A stretch of 64,000 bases of DNA from Streptomyces paludis (GTDB taxonomy: Bacteria; Actinomycetota; Actinomycetes; Streptomycetales; Streptomycetaceae). A model generated the notes under the pieces. The model was not told the DNA's origin. It saw only the letters and a program-made list of their open reading frames with translations, and searched no databases. Where the stretch lies: contig NZ_CP031194.1 in NCBI RefSeq assembly GCF_003344965.1, positions 7,564,001 through 7,628,000 of the forward strand, in the 5' to 3' direction. Below are positions 18,521-28,025 of this stretch, piece by piece. How positions within the stretch are numbered: the stretch's first letter is position 1; each line of letters starts with the position of its first letter. Position numbers and translations under genes: made by a program.

Positions 18521-19818
18521 CCGTTGGCTTCCAGCCGGTCGTTGGAGTACGTGACGGACGCGTCCAGCGCCGACTTCACCGACTTCTTGCCGAGCAGGGC
18601 CTGCGCGATCTGCTCCCGCAGTGTCTCGCTGTCCGCCGACCCCGAGAACGCCGGCGGCCACCACACCACCGCCTCGCGCACCTGGGCGGTGCTCTCGATC
18701 CGTACCTTCGTCGCCGGATCGCCGTCGTCCTCGGTGAAGTACGGGTCGTCCAGCGTCCCGGCCGACGACGGGAAGACGGACGCCTTCTGGGCGAAGGCCA
18801 GCTGGTTGGCCGAGTTGGTGACGTACGTGGCGAACGCCTTGGCCAGTCCCGGGTGCTTGGACCGCGCGTTCACCACGAGCGACTCGATGTACATGTTGGG
18901 CGAGCCGTTGCTGATGCGCGGCCCGATGGCCAGGTCCTTGTAGACGTCGGGCGCCGTCTCCTTGAGGTCGTTCAGTGTGTAGGAGCTGCCGGGCAGATAC
19001 GCCAGACGGCCGGCCTTGAACTCCTCGACCTCCTTGGTCTGGAGGTTGTTCAGCGCCTCCTCGTCGAGCCCCTTCTTCGCGTACAGCTCCCGGAACCGCT
19101 CGACCAGCTCCACGCCCTTGGGGTCGTTGTACGTGAACTTCCGGCCGCCCTCGTCCATGAGCGGTACGCCGTACTCGCCGAAGGTCTCGATGGCGGGCAT
19201 CCGGGCGATCATCGCCTCGTCCGGACACTTCTCGGCCATGGTCCCGGCCTGGTCGAACAGCTCGTCGTACGTGGTGGGCAGCTTGCCGGGATCCAGCGCG
19301 CACTTGGCCAGCAGCTTCTTGTTGAAGAACGACGGCCCGGTGTTCAGATACCAGGGATAGCCGTACGTCCCGCCCCCCAGGCCGTCGAACGTCATCGCCT
19401 GCCACGCCTTGTCCAGGTACTTCTTCTCGGCCGCCGGATCCGCCTTGCCCAGGTCCAGCAGCACACCGGCCTGCGCGAGGGTGTAGGCGGCCTCGGGCCC
19501 CATGTCGACCACATCGGGGAGGGAGCCGGCCGCGGCGTCGGCGGACAGCTTGTCCTGATACCCCTCGGCGGGCTGGTCCACCCACTTGATCTCGGTGTCC
19601 GGATTCTCCTTCTCGAAGGCGGCGATGAGGTCGTTGAAGTACGAGGTGAACTTGTCGTTCTTCAGGTTCCAGGTCTGGAACGTGATCGTGCCGGAGACTT
19701 CCGTGTCCGAGCCCTTCGGTGCCGATGTGTTGTCGCCGCCGATGACGCACGAGGACAGCAGCAGCGAGCCGAGGACGGTTCCCGCGACAAGCGCGCGGCG
19801 TTTGCCGGTGGGTGTCAT
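18517..19818 (-). CDS. Solute-binding lipoprotein (second importer)
   Basis: A 433-residue extracellular sugar-binding protein. KRRALVAGTVLGSLLLSSC is a lipoprotein signal with Cys near residue 24. The mature part has the family-1 features FQTWNLKNDKF, AAFEKENPDTEIKWV and the LPDVVDMG segment. The ATG at 19818 follows GAGGAGA; longer in-frame starts lack a ribosome site. Its gene comes 61 bp after GH38 and leads the permease pair, so it is likely to capture a mannose-rich oligosaccharide, though ligand identity is inference. Confidence 0.9.
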   Translation of the reverse strand: MTPTGKRRALVAGTVLGSLLLSSCVIGGDNTSAPKGSDTEVSGTITFQTWNLKNDKFTSYFNDLIAAFEKENPDTEIKWVDQPAEGYQDKLSADAAAGSLPDVVDMGPEAAYTLAQAGVLLDLGKADPAAEKKYLDKAWQAMTFDGLGGGTYGYPWYLNTGPSFFNKKLLAKCALDPGKLPTTYDELFDQAGTMAEKCPDEAMIARMPAIETFGEYGVPLMDEGGRKFTYNDPKGVELVERFRELYAKKGLDEEALNNLQTKEVEEFKAGRLAYLPGSSYTLNDLKETAPDVYKDLAIGPRISNGSPNMYIESLVVNARSKHPGLAKAFATYVTNSANQLAFAQKASVFPSSAGTLDDPYFTEDDGDPATKVRIESTAQVREAVVWWPPAFSGSADSETLREQIAQALLGKKSVKSALDASVTYSNDRLEANG

Positions 19819-19866
19819 ATGGCTTCTCCTCAACGGTGGTGCGAGACGGATGGTGGTGTGTTCCGG

Positions 19867-19888
19867 GATCAGGCGGTGATCAGGCGGT
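19867..19888. repeat. 11-bp tandem duplication over the GH38 stop
   Basis: GATCAGGCGGT occurs twice in a row (19867-19877 and 19878-19888) and covers the GH38 stop codon. It looks like a slippage duplication that left the reading frame end intact. Confidence 0.6.
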
Positions 19889-22800
19889 GTGCCGCGGCCG
19901 GGCGGTGGCGATACGCAAAGTCGCCACCTGGAAGGGACCGAGTTCCAGGACCGCCCCGTCGGCGCGGGCGGGCGCACCGGGCGGGAGGGCCGGCGGCAGT
20001 CCCTCCTCCGGGCTGAAGGGGCGTTCGAGCAGATCCGTCTCGTGGACGACGGCGTCCCTGCCGAGGGCCGGCGAGGGACGCAGCACGGCCCGGGCCCGCG
20101 CGCCCTGGGTCTCGTAGATCCGTACGACGAGATCCCGCGAGCCGTCGTCCGCGAGCTTCACCCAGTCGATCACCGCGTGGCCGCTCGCCGCTTCGAGCGC
20201 CACGAGAGGGCGCAGCCCCTCCGGGACGGCGACCTCGGGCGTGTTGAACCGGTACGCGGCCTCGACCGTGCCGGGCACGTCCGCGCCCGGCAGCAGGGCC
20301 CAGCGGAACACATGCCGGCCCACATCGGCCTCCGGATCGGGGAACCGGCTGCCGCGCAGCAGCGACAGCCGTACGACGGTGGCGTCGCCCCGGGCCCGGG
20401 CATCCGCGCCGTACATCGTGTCGTTGACGATCCCGACGCCGTAACTCCCGTCGGCCACATGGATGTACCGGTGCATCCCGGCCTCGAACATCGCGTCGTC
20501 GGCCGCCGTGTTCACCAGCAACGGGCGCTCCACATATCCGTACTGCGTCTCGAACCGCGCCGTCCGCGCCATGACATGGACCGGCAGCGCGACCTTGAGC
20601 AGCTGCTCGCGCTCCCGCCAGTCGACGGCACACTCCGTCTCCAGCCGGCCGGTGCCCGCCCTGAGCCACGCCGTCACGGTGAACACCGACGTACCGAACC
20701 GGCGGACGGTCTCGACACCGGCGTCGGCCCCCTCGCGCACCACCCGGCGGCCGGTGACCTCGCCGACCGTCCGGGGATGGCGCAACGTGTGCCGGTCCAC
20801 GTCCCAGGCGTCCCAGCGCACGGGCTCGTCACGGAAGATCTGCAACTCATTGGCGCGCGCACCGGGCGGGACGGTCTCCCGGCCGGTGCCCAGATCGACG
20901 AGCGAGACGAGATGGCCCTCGGCGTCGATCACGGCCCGGAGCAGCCCGTCGTCCAGCACCGTCGCCCCGTCCTCCCCTTCCACGGCCTCGACGGTGGCGC
21001 GGGGCTCCTCTGCGGGGGCGGGGGCCGCGAGGAACGGCGGGAGTACGGCGGCGGCCCCGCCGCTCTCCGCGTCCGCACCGCCCAGCACCTTCGTGGCCCG
21101 GTCCGCCAGGGCGCCCAGCCGCGCCAGGGCCGTCCGGTAGAAGTCCCTGGCCTCACGGTGCACCCAGCTGATGGAGGTGCCGGGCAGGATGTCGTGGAAC
21201 TGGTGCAGCAGCACCCCGCGCCAGATCTCGTCCAGCTCCTCCCGCGGAGCGGGCGCGTCGCGCAGCAGGGTGGCCGCGGCACAGAGGTACTCCACGGCCC
21301 GCAGCAGCGACTCGCAGCCCCGGTTGTACCGCTTCATGGCCACCTGGGAGGTCAGGGTGCCCCGGTGCAGCTCCAGATACAGCTCCCCCCGGTGTACGGG
21401 CGCGAGCGCCGGTGACGCCGCGGTGATCCCGGCCAGTTCGGTCTCGGCGTCGTGGAAGAACTCCGCCGGGGTACGGGAGACGACCCGGGGCGCGCCCTCC
21501 AGATCGGCGAAACGGCGCAGCCGCTCCGCCATCTCCGCGGTGGGACCGCCGCCGCCGTCGCCGTAGCCGTAGGGCAGCAGGGAGTGGGAGGCGATGGCCT
21601 TGTCCTTGAAGTTGCCCACCGCGTGGCGCAGTTCGCGCGCGGTGACCTCGGCGGCATAGGTCTCCACCGGCGGGAAGTGGGTGAAGACCCGGCTGCCGTC
21701 GATCCCCTCCCACCAGAAGGAGTGGTGCGGGAAGACGGTGGTGTCGTTCCACGAGATCTTCTGTGTCAGGAACCAGCGGGCACCGGCCCGGCGCGCGAGC
21801 TGCGGCAGCGCGCCCGAGTACCCGAAGGAGTCGGGCAGCCACACCTCGCGCGTCTCGATACCGAACCGGTCGAGGAAGTACCTTTTGCCGTAGGTCAGTT
21901 GCCGCACCATGGATTCGCCGGTGGGGATCACGCCGTCCGGCTCCACCCACATCCCGCCGACCGGGACGAAGCGGCCCTCCGCCACATAGCGGCGCACCCG
22001 GGCGAAGAGCTGGGGGTGGTGCTCCTCCAGCCAGGCGAAGTGCTGTGCGGCGGACATGGTGTAGACGAGGTCCGGGTGGGTGTCCAGCAGCGCGAGGACG
22101 TTGGAGACCGTACGGCCCACCTTGCGCACGGTCTCGCGCAGCGGCCAGAGCCACGCCGAGTCCATGTGCGCGTGCCCCACGGCGGTCATCCGGTGGGCGC
22201 TGTGGTGGGCGGGCGCGGCCAGCAGCGGCGCCAGCACCGCGCGGGCGTCCCGGGCGGTGGCCGCGGCGTCGCTCTCGTCGTAGCGGTCGAGGGCCTCCTC
22301 GATGCCGCGCAGCAGCCGCCAGCGGCGCGGTTCGTCCTCGCCGAGTTCGGCGGCCAGACCGCCCAGCACATCGAGATCGCAGAGGAACCCGTGCACGTCG
22401 GGGGAGAACACCGCGGTCTCCGCCCGGCGCAGCCGGAACTCCTCGAACTCCTCCCGCGCGCCCTTCTCCCCGTGCTCGGTGACGACGAAGGGCGGCAGCC
22501 CGAGCAGCAGCGGGTTGGCGGCGGCCTCGACATGCAGGACGAAGTGTCCCCCGGCGTCGAGCAGCGCGGAGGCGCTCTCCCCGTCGTGCAGCCGGACGCT
22601 GCTCTGCCGGGGATGGAGGCCCTTGACCACCCTGCCGTCCCGGTCGAAGACCAGGCCCTCGCAGTGGCCGCCCACCGAGTGGTCGAACCACCCCAGATCC
22701 AGGACGAGTTCGACCGGACCCGGCGGGGCGGGATCGAGGTCCACCGTGCCGGTGACCCGGAACCAGGTCGTCGACCAGGCCGGCCCCCAGGCGGAGCCCG

Positions 22801-23008
22801 GGGCGAAGGGACGGTAGTCGGGGCGGGCGCGGCCGGGGTCGGTGGTCAGCCCGAGCGCGTGGCCGGGGCTCACCGGCTCGCCGCCGCCGTCCTCCACCGA
22901 CCAGGACTCGACCCGTACGCCGGCGAGCCGGGTACGGACCCGGGGCAGGACGCGGTCGCGCCGTACACGGTCGAGCCGGTCGAGCGTCGAAGAGAAGTGG
23001 GGGTGCAC
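19880..23008 (-). CDS. Alpha-mannosidase, GH38
   Basis: A 1042-residue enzyme at the usual GH38 length. GHAHMDSAWLWPLRET near residue 278 gives the zinc-binding His and Asp, WLPDSFGYSGALPQL near 388 holds the nucleophile Asp, and HQFHDILPGTSISWVHREA near 605 supplies further zinc ligands. The C-terminal half is the beta-sandwich mannosidase domain. No signal peptide, so it trims imported oligomannose in the cytoplasm. The GTG at 23008 has GGGAGAGGA 7 bp upstream. A 13-bp stem hairpin sits between it and the preceding beta-helix gene. Confidence 0.92.
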   Translation of the reverse strand: MHPHFSSTLDRLDRVRRDRVLPRVRTRLAGVRVESWSVEDGGGEPVSPGHALGLTTDPGRARPDYRPFAPGSAWGPAWSTTWFRVTGTVDLDPAPPGPVELVLDLGWFDHSVGGHCEGLVFDRDGRVVKGLHPRQSSVRLHDGESASALLDAGGHFVLHVEAAANPLLLGLPPFVVTEHGEKGAREEFEEFRLRRAETAVFSPDVHGFLCDLDVLGGLAAELGEDEPRRWRLLRGIEEALDRYDESDAAATARDARAVLAPLLAAPAHHSAHRMTAVGHAHMDSAWLWPLRETVRKVGRTVSNVLALLDTHPDLVYTMSAAQHFAWLEEHHPQLFARVRRYVAEGRFVPVGGMWVEPDGVIPTGESMVRQLTYGKRYFLDRFGIETREVWLPDSFGYSGALPQLARRAGARWFLTQKISWNDTTVFPHHSFWWEGIDGSRVFTHFPPVETYAAEVTARELRHAVGNFKDKAIASHSLLPYGYGDGGGGPTAEMAERLRRFADLEGAPRVVSRTPAEFFHDAETELAGITAASPALAPVHRGELYLELHRGTLTSQVAMKRYNRGCESLLRAVEYLCAAATLLRDAPAPREELDEIWRGVLLHQFHDILPGTSISWVHREARDFYRTALARLGALADRATKVLGGADAESGGAAAVLPPFLAAPAPAEEPRATVEAVEGEDGATVLDDGLLRAVIDAEGHLVSLVDLGTGRETVPPGARANELQIFRDEPVRWDAWDVDRHTLRHPRTVGEVTGRRVVREGADAGVETVRRFGTSVFTVTAWLRAGTGRLETECAVDWREREQLLKVALPVHVMARTARFETQYGYVERPLLVNTAADDAMFEAGMHRYIHVADGSYGVGIVNDTMYGADARARGDATVVRLSLLRGSRFPDPEADVGRHVFRWALLPGADVPGTVEAAYRFNTPEVAVPEGLRPLVALEAASGHAVIDWVKLADDGSRDLVVRIYETQGARARAVLRPSPALGRDAVVHETDLLERPFSPEEGLPPALPPGAPARADGAVLELGPFQVATLRIATARPRHTA

Positions 23009-23034
23009 CTGGAGTCCTCTCCCTGCGAGAAGTG

Positions 23035-23072
23035 GCCGAGGGGCCGGCAGCGCTGGTCACCGGCCCCTCGGC
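23035..23072 (-). terminator. Strong intra-locus hairpin before GH38
   Basis: A perfect 13-bp stem (23035-23047 with 23060-23072) and 12-nt loop lies between the beta-helix stop and the GH38 ribosome site. On the minus strand it could end the first transport/glycosidase message or attenuate read-through to GH38. Confidence 0.65.
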
Positions 23073-23077
23073 GGTGT

Positions 23078-25468
23078 CTACCGGCCGGTGCGGTAGACCG
23101 CGATCCCGGTCATCGTCGGTGTGTAGCGCTCCGTCGCGATCTTCCCGGTGAGCGCCACCCGGAGACGGGTGGTCGTCACACTGCCGAAGCCGGTCACGGT
23201 GAGGTCGTGCCCGATACCGGTGTCACGGCTCGCGAAGGTCACCCAGCGGCCGGTTCCGGTGTCCCACCGCTGGAGTTCGAAGGTACGCACGCGCGGGTTG
23301 GTGCCCGAGTCGGTGTACTCGTCGAGATAGACCTCGTCGAAGGTGGTGCTCGCGCCGAAGTCGATGTCGAGGGTGATCGGGTAGACCGCGTCGTCGGCCG
23401 CGGCCCAGCGGGTCGCGGGGTTGCCGTCGGTCAGCTTCTCCGCGCCGAGTGTTCCGTTCGCCCCGGGGTGGGTCGAGCTGGCGGTGACGGGTCTGCCGCG
23501 CGCGAGGTCGACCCGGCTGTCCGTCTCCTCCTCGACCGGGTCGGTGTCGACCGGGTCGCTGACACGCGGACCGATCCGCGCCTCGGAGATGCCGATGTCC
23601 GGCGCCCTGCCGTAGTAGAGCGGGGTGCCGAGGAAGTCCTCGGTGCCCAGGTGCGGGTTGTACCGGCCGGCGTCGATGAGCGGCGAGTCCGGGCGCAGCG
23701 CGAAGTGCGCCGCCGCGTCGCGGATCCGGTCCACGCCCGCCCCGGTGACATACGCGGCGGGGTCCCCGACGAACCGCGGATCGGTGCGCAGCCCCCTCGC
23801 GTCGGCCGGTTCCTGGGGGGAGTGGACACCGCCGGCCTCGTAGAAGTCGTTGTTGGAGAACACGGCCTGCCGCAGGGCGCCGGTCCGCCGGTACCAGGGG
23901 GTGGGGGTGGTCGTCGAGGTGTTGTAGAAGATGTTGTTGAGGAAGTAGACGCGGCTCAGGAATGTCTCGTCGTGGACGGTGTCGAGTTCCGCGCCGTCGT
24001 AGACGAAGGTGTTGTTCGTGAAGTAGGTCGGTGAGTAGTTGGTCGACAGCATGTTCTTCACGAGCACGCCGTTGTCGTTGACGCTCAGGTTGTAGCGGGC
24101 CACCGAGTTGTGGCTGTTGCCCATGTAGGCCATCCAGCCGGCCGCGTTGTCGTGCGAGTAGTTGAACTGGTACGTGACGTTGAAGTTCGTGTACTCCAGG
24201 TCCCAGGGGGTGCCGTCGTACTCGTCGCTCGGGCCGCCGTACACCTCGTTGTACTGCATGACCGAGTCGGCTCCGGCCCACAGGTACAGCGCGCACGACA
24301 CCCCGTCGTAGCGCTCCAGGAAGCCGTTCACCTCGTTGTACTCGACCGTCATGTTCTTGGTGTTGGCGAGCTGGATCGCGCCCTGGCCGGTGCTCTTGGC
24401 GTAGTTGTGACCGATGTAGACATCACGGCTGTACAGGTCGCGGGTGCGTACCCACAGCTGTTCCCAGCCCTCGTGGAACTTGCCGCTCTCGTCGTACTGT
24501 CCCGCGCTGGTCCCATCGGCGCCGAACCAGTTGAACGCGAACTGGACGGCGTGGAGTTCGACGTTGTCGAAGGTGTTGTTCTCGATCCGGACGTCCTTGA
24601 AGTAGTACCCGCCCGTCCCGTACTCCTTGTAGCTCCGGCTGCCGAAGACCTGGAAGTTGACGCCTCCGTAGTGGATGCGCTGCCAGCGGCTCGGGCCGTC
24701 GATGTGGTGGACGTACACCTCCGAGATACGGAAGTGGTCCATGATGCTGTCCTCGCCGTCCTTGAGGAGGTCGGCGTTGACCGAGACCGCGATGCCGTCG
24801 CGGACGACGGACCCGGTGGTGATGTCGGTCGCGAAGTCGTCGTCGTTGGACAGCTCGACATTGTTGATGTGCCAGTACTGCTGGTTGCGCAGCACGATGG
24901 CGCCGGTCAGCCCGACGGTGGCGGGGTTCTTCGTGCCGTTCGCCAGGAACGGGCTGGGCACCTTGCCGTTCGTCGCGATGTACGGCCGCCGGGCGCCCGG
25001 GTCGCCGTACGCCGAGATGGTGACCGGCCGGCCCGCGCTGCCCGAACCCTTCGGCCACAGCTGCTCGTCCTGCCACTGCTCACCGGCCTTGAGCAGGATC
25101 CGGTCACCGGGCCCGAACGTGGTCGCGCTCGCCTTGGCCAGGGTGCGCCAGGCGGCACCCGGCGAGGTCCCGACAGCGTTGTCACGGCCCAGGGTGGCGT
25201 CGATGAAGTAGTCCGTGCCCCCGGTCGTGTTCGGTGTGTCGCCCGGCCAGGGCGCGGGCGCGGCGGCCGGCGCCGGTACGGGAGCGCGCTCACCGGACCC
25301 GGCGGCGTGCGCGACGGGCACCAGCGGTCCGGCGAGCAGCGCGGCGAGCAGGGCGCTGAACAGGGGGGTGAGGCCCGCGCGGAGTGCGCGCGCCGGGAAC
25401 CGGCGGCGCTTCGGCGCTTCCCCGCCGGCGGCGCCGGCGGCGGGCGGTGGGGTGTCGGCAGGTCTCAT
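23078..25468 (-). CDS. Secreted right-handed beta-helix protein with C-terminal discoidin (CBM32/F5-8C) domain
   Basis: A 796-residue exported protein. Residues about 23-58 are a signal peptide (RALRAGLTPLFSALLAALLA, cleavage near AHAA). GTDYFIDATLGRDNAVGTSP then opens a parallel beta-helix spanning about 90-620, rich in Asn and Val/Ile rungs (MTVEYNEVNGF, NVTYQFNYSHDNA). A discoidin-like carbohydrate-binding module covers about 655-795 (RGRPVTASSTHPGANGTLGAEKL). It is probably an extracellular glycan lyase or hydrolase; GH141-type alpha-L-fucosidase is one possibility, but no catalytic residue is assigned. It overlaps the foldase gene by 4 bp (ATGA), suggesting a paired role. Confidence 0.82.
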   Translation of the reverse strand: MRPADTPPPAAGAAGGEAPKRRRFPARALRAGLTPLFSALLAALLAGPLVPVAHAAGSGERAPVPAPAAAPAPWPGDTPNTTGGTDYFIDATLGRDNAVGTSPGAAWRTLAKASATTFGPGDRILLKAGEQWQDEQLWPKGSGSAGRPVTISAYGDPGARRPYIATNGKVPSPFLANGTKNPATVGLTGAIVLRNQQYWHINNVELSNDDDFATDITTGSVVRDGIAVSVNADLLKDGEDSIMDHFRISEVYVHHIDGPSRWQRIHYGGVNFQVFGSRSYKEYGTGGYYFKDVRIENNTFDNVELHAVQFAFNWFGADGTSAGQYDESGKFHEGWEQLWVRTRDLYSRDVYIGHNYAKSTGQGAIQLANTKNMTVEYNEVNGFLERYDGVSCALYLWAGADSVMQYNEVYGGPSDEYDGTPWDLEYTNFNVTYQFNYSHDNAAGWMAYMGNSHNSVARYNLSVNDNGVLVKNMLSTNYSPTYFTNNTFVYDGAELDTVHDETFLSRVYFLNNIFYNTSTTTPTPWYRRTGALRQAVFSNNDFYEAGGVHSPQEPADARGLRTDPRFVGDPAAYVTGAGVDRIRDAAAHFALRPDSPLIDAGRYNPHLGTEDFLGTPLYYGRAPDIGISEARIGPRVSDPVDTDPVEEETDSRVDLARGRPVTASSTHPGANGTLGAEKLTDGNPATRWAAADDAVYPITLDIDFGASTTFDEVYLDEYTDSGTNPRVRTFELQRWDTGTGRWVTFASRDTGIGHDLTVTGFGSVTTTRLRVALTGKIATERYTPTMTGIAVYRTGR

Positions 25469-26583
25469 CGCTGCACATCCTCTGCGTTGATGGCGTCCAC
25501 CGCCGCGGTGTCGACGTCGGTCGTGCTCGCGTCGACCCGGCGCTGGAGGTACTGGGCGAACTTCTTCTCGACGAGGGACTGCCGGATCCGCCGGGAGTAG
25601 TCGGCGAACGCCTTCTCCTCGTCGACGTCCTTGCCGTCGAGTTCGTAGTAGGTGACATGGCCGGTGCCCGTGACGGGCTCCGAGATCCGGCCCGGCGCCA
25701 GGGTGCCGAGCACCGCCATCAGGTCCTGGTCGTGCGCGTTCAGCCCGGTGGTGGCACCGCCGTCGTACGTGCCGGTCGTCAGCTCGGCCCCGGGCACCCC
25801 GGTGACGGCGCTGAGCCGCCCGGCGGCGGTGACCCGGCGCTGCACCCGGGCCGTGTCACCGGCGGAGGCACCGTCGGGCACGGGCACCACGAGCCGGGTG
25901 TAGCGGTACGTGGTCGCGTTGGCGCTCCAGGAGCCGCGGTCGCTGTCGAAGGCGCGCCGGACCTCGGCGTCGGTGACCCGCAGCGGGCCGTCCGCGTCCG
26001 CGCCCAGCCGCTTCCTGAGGCCCGTGGCCAGCTCGGTGAGCCGGTGCGTGTAGAACTCCTCGGCGGTGAACTCCGTGACACCGTAGACCGTCCGGCCCGC
26101 GGCGATCGCCTCGGCACGGGACGCGTTCTCCCGCGCCAGCGCGGCGAGGAAGTCCGCGTGCCCGACGGAGCCGATGAGCCCCTGCTCCTTCGCGAGGACA
26201 AGGGTGGCCCGGTCCCGCCGGATCTCGTCGAGGGCACGGGACGTGAGCCGCTGGAGCGCGGTCCGGTCGCCCGCCCGCGCGTTCCAGTCGGTCACGTCCT
26301 TGAGCCGGTACGTGGCGCGCAGCTCGTTCTGCACGGCCGGCGCGAGCCGCCGCATCTGGAAGAGCAGTTCGTCCCGGGTGACCGGCTCCCCGTCGAGCGA
26401 GGCGACCTTCTCCCCGTCGCGGTGGCCGGTGACCACCACCGCGGTGATCACCACGGCGGCGACCGCCAGGAACACACCGGCGAGCAGCGCGACCGCCCGG
26501 CCCGACGGCCGACGCGCGACGCTCGCCCGACGGGCGGCGGCCGTGGTCCGTACGGTGCCCGGCCGGGGCAGGGTGCCCTTCAC
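25465..26583 (-). CDS. Membrane-anchored SurA/parvulin-like foldase
   Basis: A 372-residue protein. Following a basic N-terminus, one membrane helix (GRAVALLAGVFLAVAAVVITAVVV, residues about 29-52) anchors a large extracytoplasmic part. SLDGEPVTRDELLFQMRRLA resembles the SurA N-terminal chaperone region, and residues about 275-345 (LGTLAPGRISEPVTGTGHV, then DYSRRIRQSLVEKKFAQYL) match the end of a parvulin prolyl-isomerase domain and its helical tail. The GTG at 26583 overlaps the fucosidase stop and the stop overlaps the beta-helix start. A private foldase in a sugar operon is unusual; it may help fold the exported beta-helix protein. Confidence 0.72.
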   Translation of the reverse strand: MKGTLPRPGTVRTTAAARRASVARRPSGRAVALLAGVFLAVAAVVITAVVVTGHRDGEKVASLDGEPVTRDELLFQMRRLAPAVQNELRATYRLKDVTDWNARAGDRTALQRLTSRALDEIRRDRATLVLAKEQGLIGSVGHADFLAALARENASRAEAIAAGRTVYGVTEFTAEEFYTHRLTELATGLRKRLGADADGPLRVTDAEVRRAFDSDRGSWSANATTYRYTRLVVPVPDGASAGDTARVQRRVTAAGRLSAVTGVPGAELTTGTYDGGATTGLNAHDQDLMAVLGTLAPGRISEPVTGTGHVTYYELDGKDVDEEKAFADYSRRIRQSLVEKKFAQYLQRRVDASTTDVDTAAVDAINAEDVQR

Positions 26584-28025
26584 GAGGCCGCCCCGATCGC
26601 GGCCACCCGGGCGAGGACGGGCGTGTCCCGGGCCGCCGTCACCTCGGCCCGTACGGCGTCGGCCTCGACCGGTGGGAAGGTCAGGATCCGCTGGTGGCCC
26701 ACCGCGTTCGCCTCGGCGAGCGTCGTCCACCGGCCGTCCCGGCGGGCCTTGACGACGATGTGCTCGACACGCTGTCCGTAGGCGATGTCCTCGCCCAGGA
26801 CGACCGCCTCGACCCGGCGGGGCCCCGCGAACGCGAGGGTCACCGAGGGCAGCGCGTCCGCCCCGTCCGGCCGCCACGGTGTGTGCCCCGGGCCGGGCCA
26901 CGCGGTCGCGGCATCGCCCGCGTCACCGGAGGAGACCGTCGCCGTCGCCCCGATCCGCCGCGCCCGGAAGTCCCCGACGCGCCGCCCGAGTTCCTCCAGC
27001 ACCGCCGCGTCGGCGTCCCGGACACGGCCGTCCGCGGCCGGCGGGACATTGAGCAGGAAGCACGAGTTGCCGCCGACGGACCGCAGATAGACCGCGAACA
27101 GCTCCTCCGCGGAGCGCACCGCGCCGTCCTCGGCCGGGTGGTGGAACCAGCCGGGCCGCAGGGAGGTGTTGACCTCGGCCGGATACCAGACCGGCGCGCT
27201 CGCGTGCCCGGCCAGCGCCGCGCGGCTGCCGAGATCGCGGTCGTCGCTGCGTACCAGCCGGGCGAACGCGCCGTCGTCCGCCCGCTGCGAGCGGTCCGCG
27301 GTCCGCTCGGCGTCCCGCAGCGTGCCCGGCACCACACTCCACTCGTCGGGGCGGGTCTCCCCGGCCTCGTTCCCGCACCAGCGGACATCGGGCCCGCACA
27401 CGGAGATCACCGCGTCCGGTTGCAGCGCCCGGATCACCGCGTAGTACCGCTCCCAGTCGTAGACCTGGCGCCTGCCGTCGGGCCCCTCGCCGTTCGCGCC
27501 GTCCAGCCACACGCAGAACAGCGGCCCGTAGCGGGTCAGGACCTCGGTGAGCTGGGCGACGTAGAAGTCGTCGTAGGCGGTCCCGGAACCGTACGACGCC
27601 TCGGTCCGGTCCCACGGGGAGAGATAGACCCCGAACCGCAGGCCGTGCCGCCGCGCCGCGTCGGCGACCTCCGCGACCACATCGCCCCGGCCGCCCCGCC
27701 ACGGCGACGCGGCGACCGAGTAGGCGGTGGCGTCGCTGGGCCACAGACAGAACCCGTCGTGGTGCTTGCAGGTGAGGATCACACCGGTCATGCCGGCGGC
27801 CTTCAGCGCCAGGACCCACTGGTCGGCGTCGAGGGCGGCCGGGTCGAAGAGGGCCGGGTCGTCGTGGCCCTCGCCCCACTCCCGGTCCGTCATCGTGTTC
27901 ATACCGAAGTGGATGAAGCCGTAGAACTCCATCTGCTGCCAGGCGAGTTGACGCCCGCTCGGCCGGACCGCCGCCAGCTCCCGCCCGTACGCCCCTGCCT
28001 CGGACGTGGCTGCGGGCGCTGTCAC
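26580..28025 (-). CDS. Alpha-L-fucosidase, GH29
   Basis: A 481-residue enzyme whose N-terminus carries the GH29 strand EFYGFIHFGMNTMTDREWG. It continues with LTCKHHDGFCLWPS (substrate His pair), GVYLSPWDR, and FCVWLDGANGEG near residue 171, in which Asp is the nucleophile. No signal peptide, so it acts on imported sugars. The GTG at 28025 overlaps the stop of the 59-residue membrane protein gene (GTGA); the frame runs further upstream but only as out-of-phase sequence. Fucose is found on the core or antennae of N-glycans, consistent with the neighbours. A C-terminal beta-sandwich completes the fold. Confidence 0.88.
   Translation of the reverse strand: MTAPAATSEAGAYGRELAAVRPSGRQLAWQQMEFYGFIHFGMNTMTDREWGEGHDDPALFDPAALDADQWVLALKAAGMTGVILTCKHHDGFCLWPSDATAYSVAASPWRGGRGDVVAEVADAARRHGLRFGVYLSPWDRTEASYGSGTAYDDFYVAQLTEVLTRYGPLFCVWLDGANGEGPDGRRQVYDWERYYAVIRALQPDAVISVCGPDVRWCGNEAGETRPDEWSVVPGTLRDAERTADRSQRADDGAFARLVRSDDRDLGSRAALAGHASAPVWYPAEVNTSLRPGWFHHPAEDGAVRSAEELFAVYLRSVGGNSCFLLNVPPAADGRVRDADAAVLEELGRRVGDFRARRIGATATVSSGDAGDAATAWPGPGHTPWRPDGADALPSVTLAFAGPRRVEAVVLGEDIAYGQRVEHIVVKARRDGRWTTLAEANAVGHQRILTFPPVEADAVRAEVTAARDTPVLARVAAIGAAS

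Noticed and set aside
17570..19750. Apparent 726-codon permease fusion, and the similar 29144-31588 frame
   Set aside because: The upstream parts are out-of-phase read-through of the binding-protein genes; proper starts with coupling overlaps or ribosome sites exist at 18520 and 30127, so no fusion or frameshift is needed.
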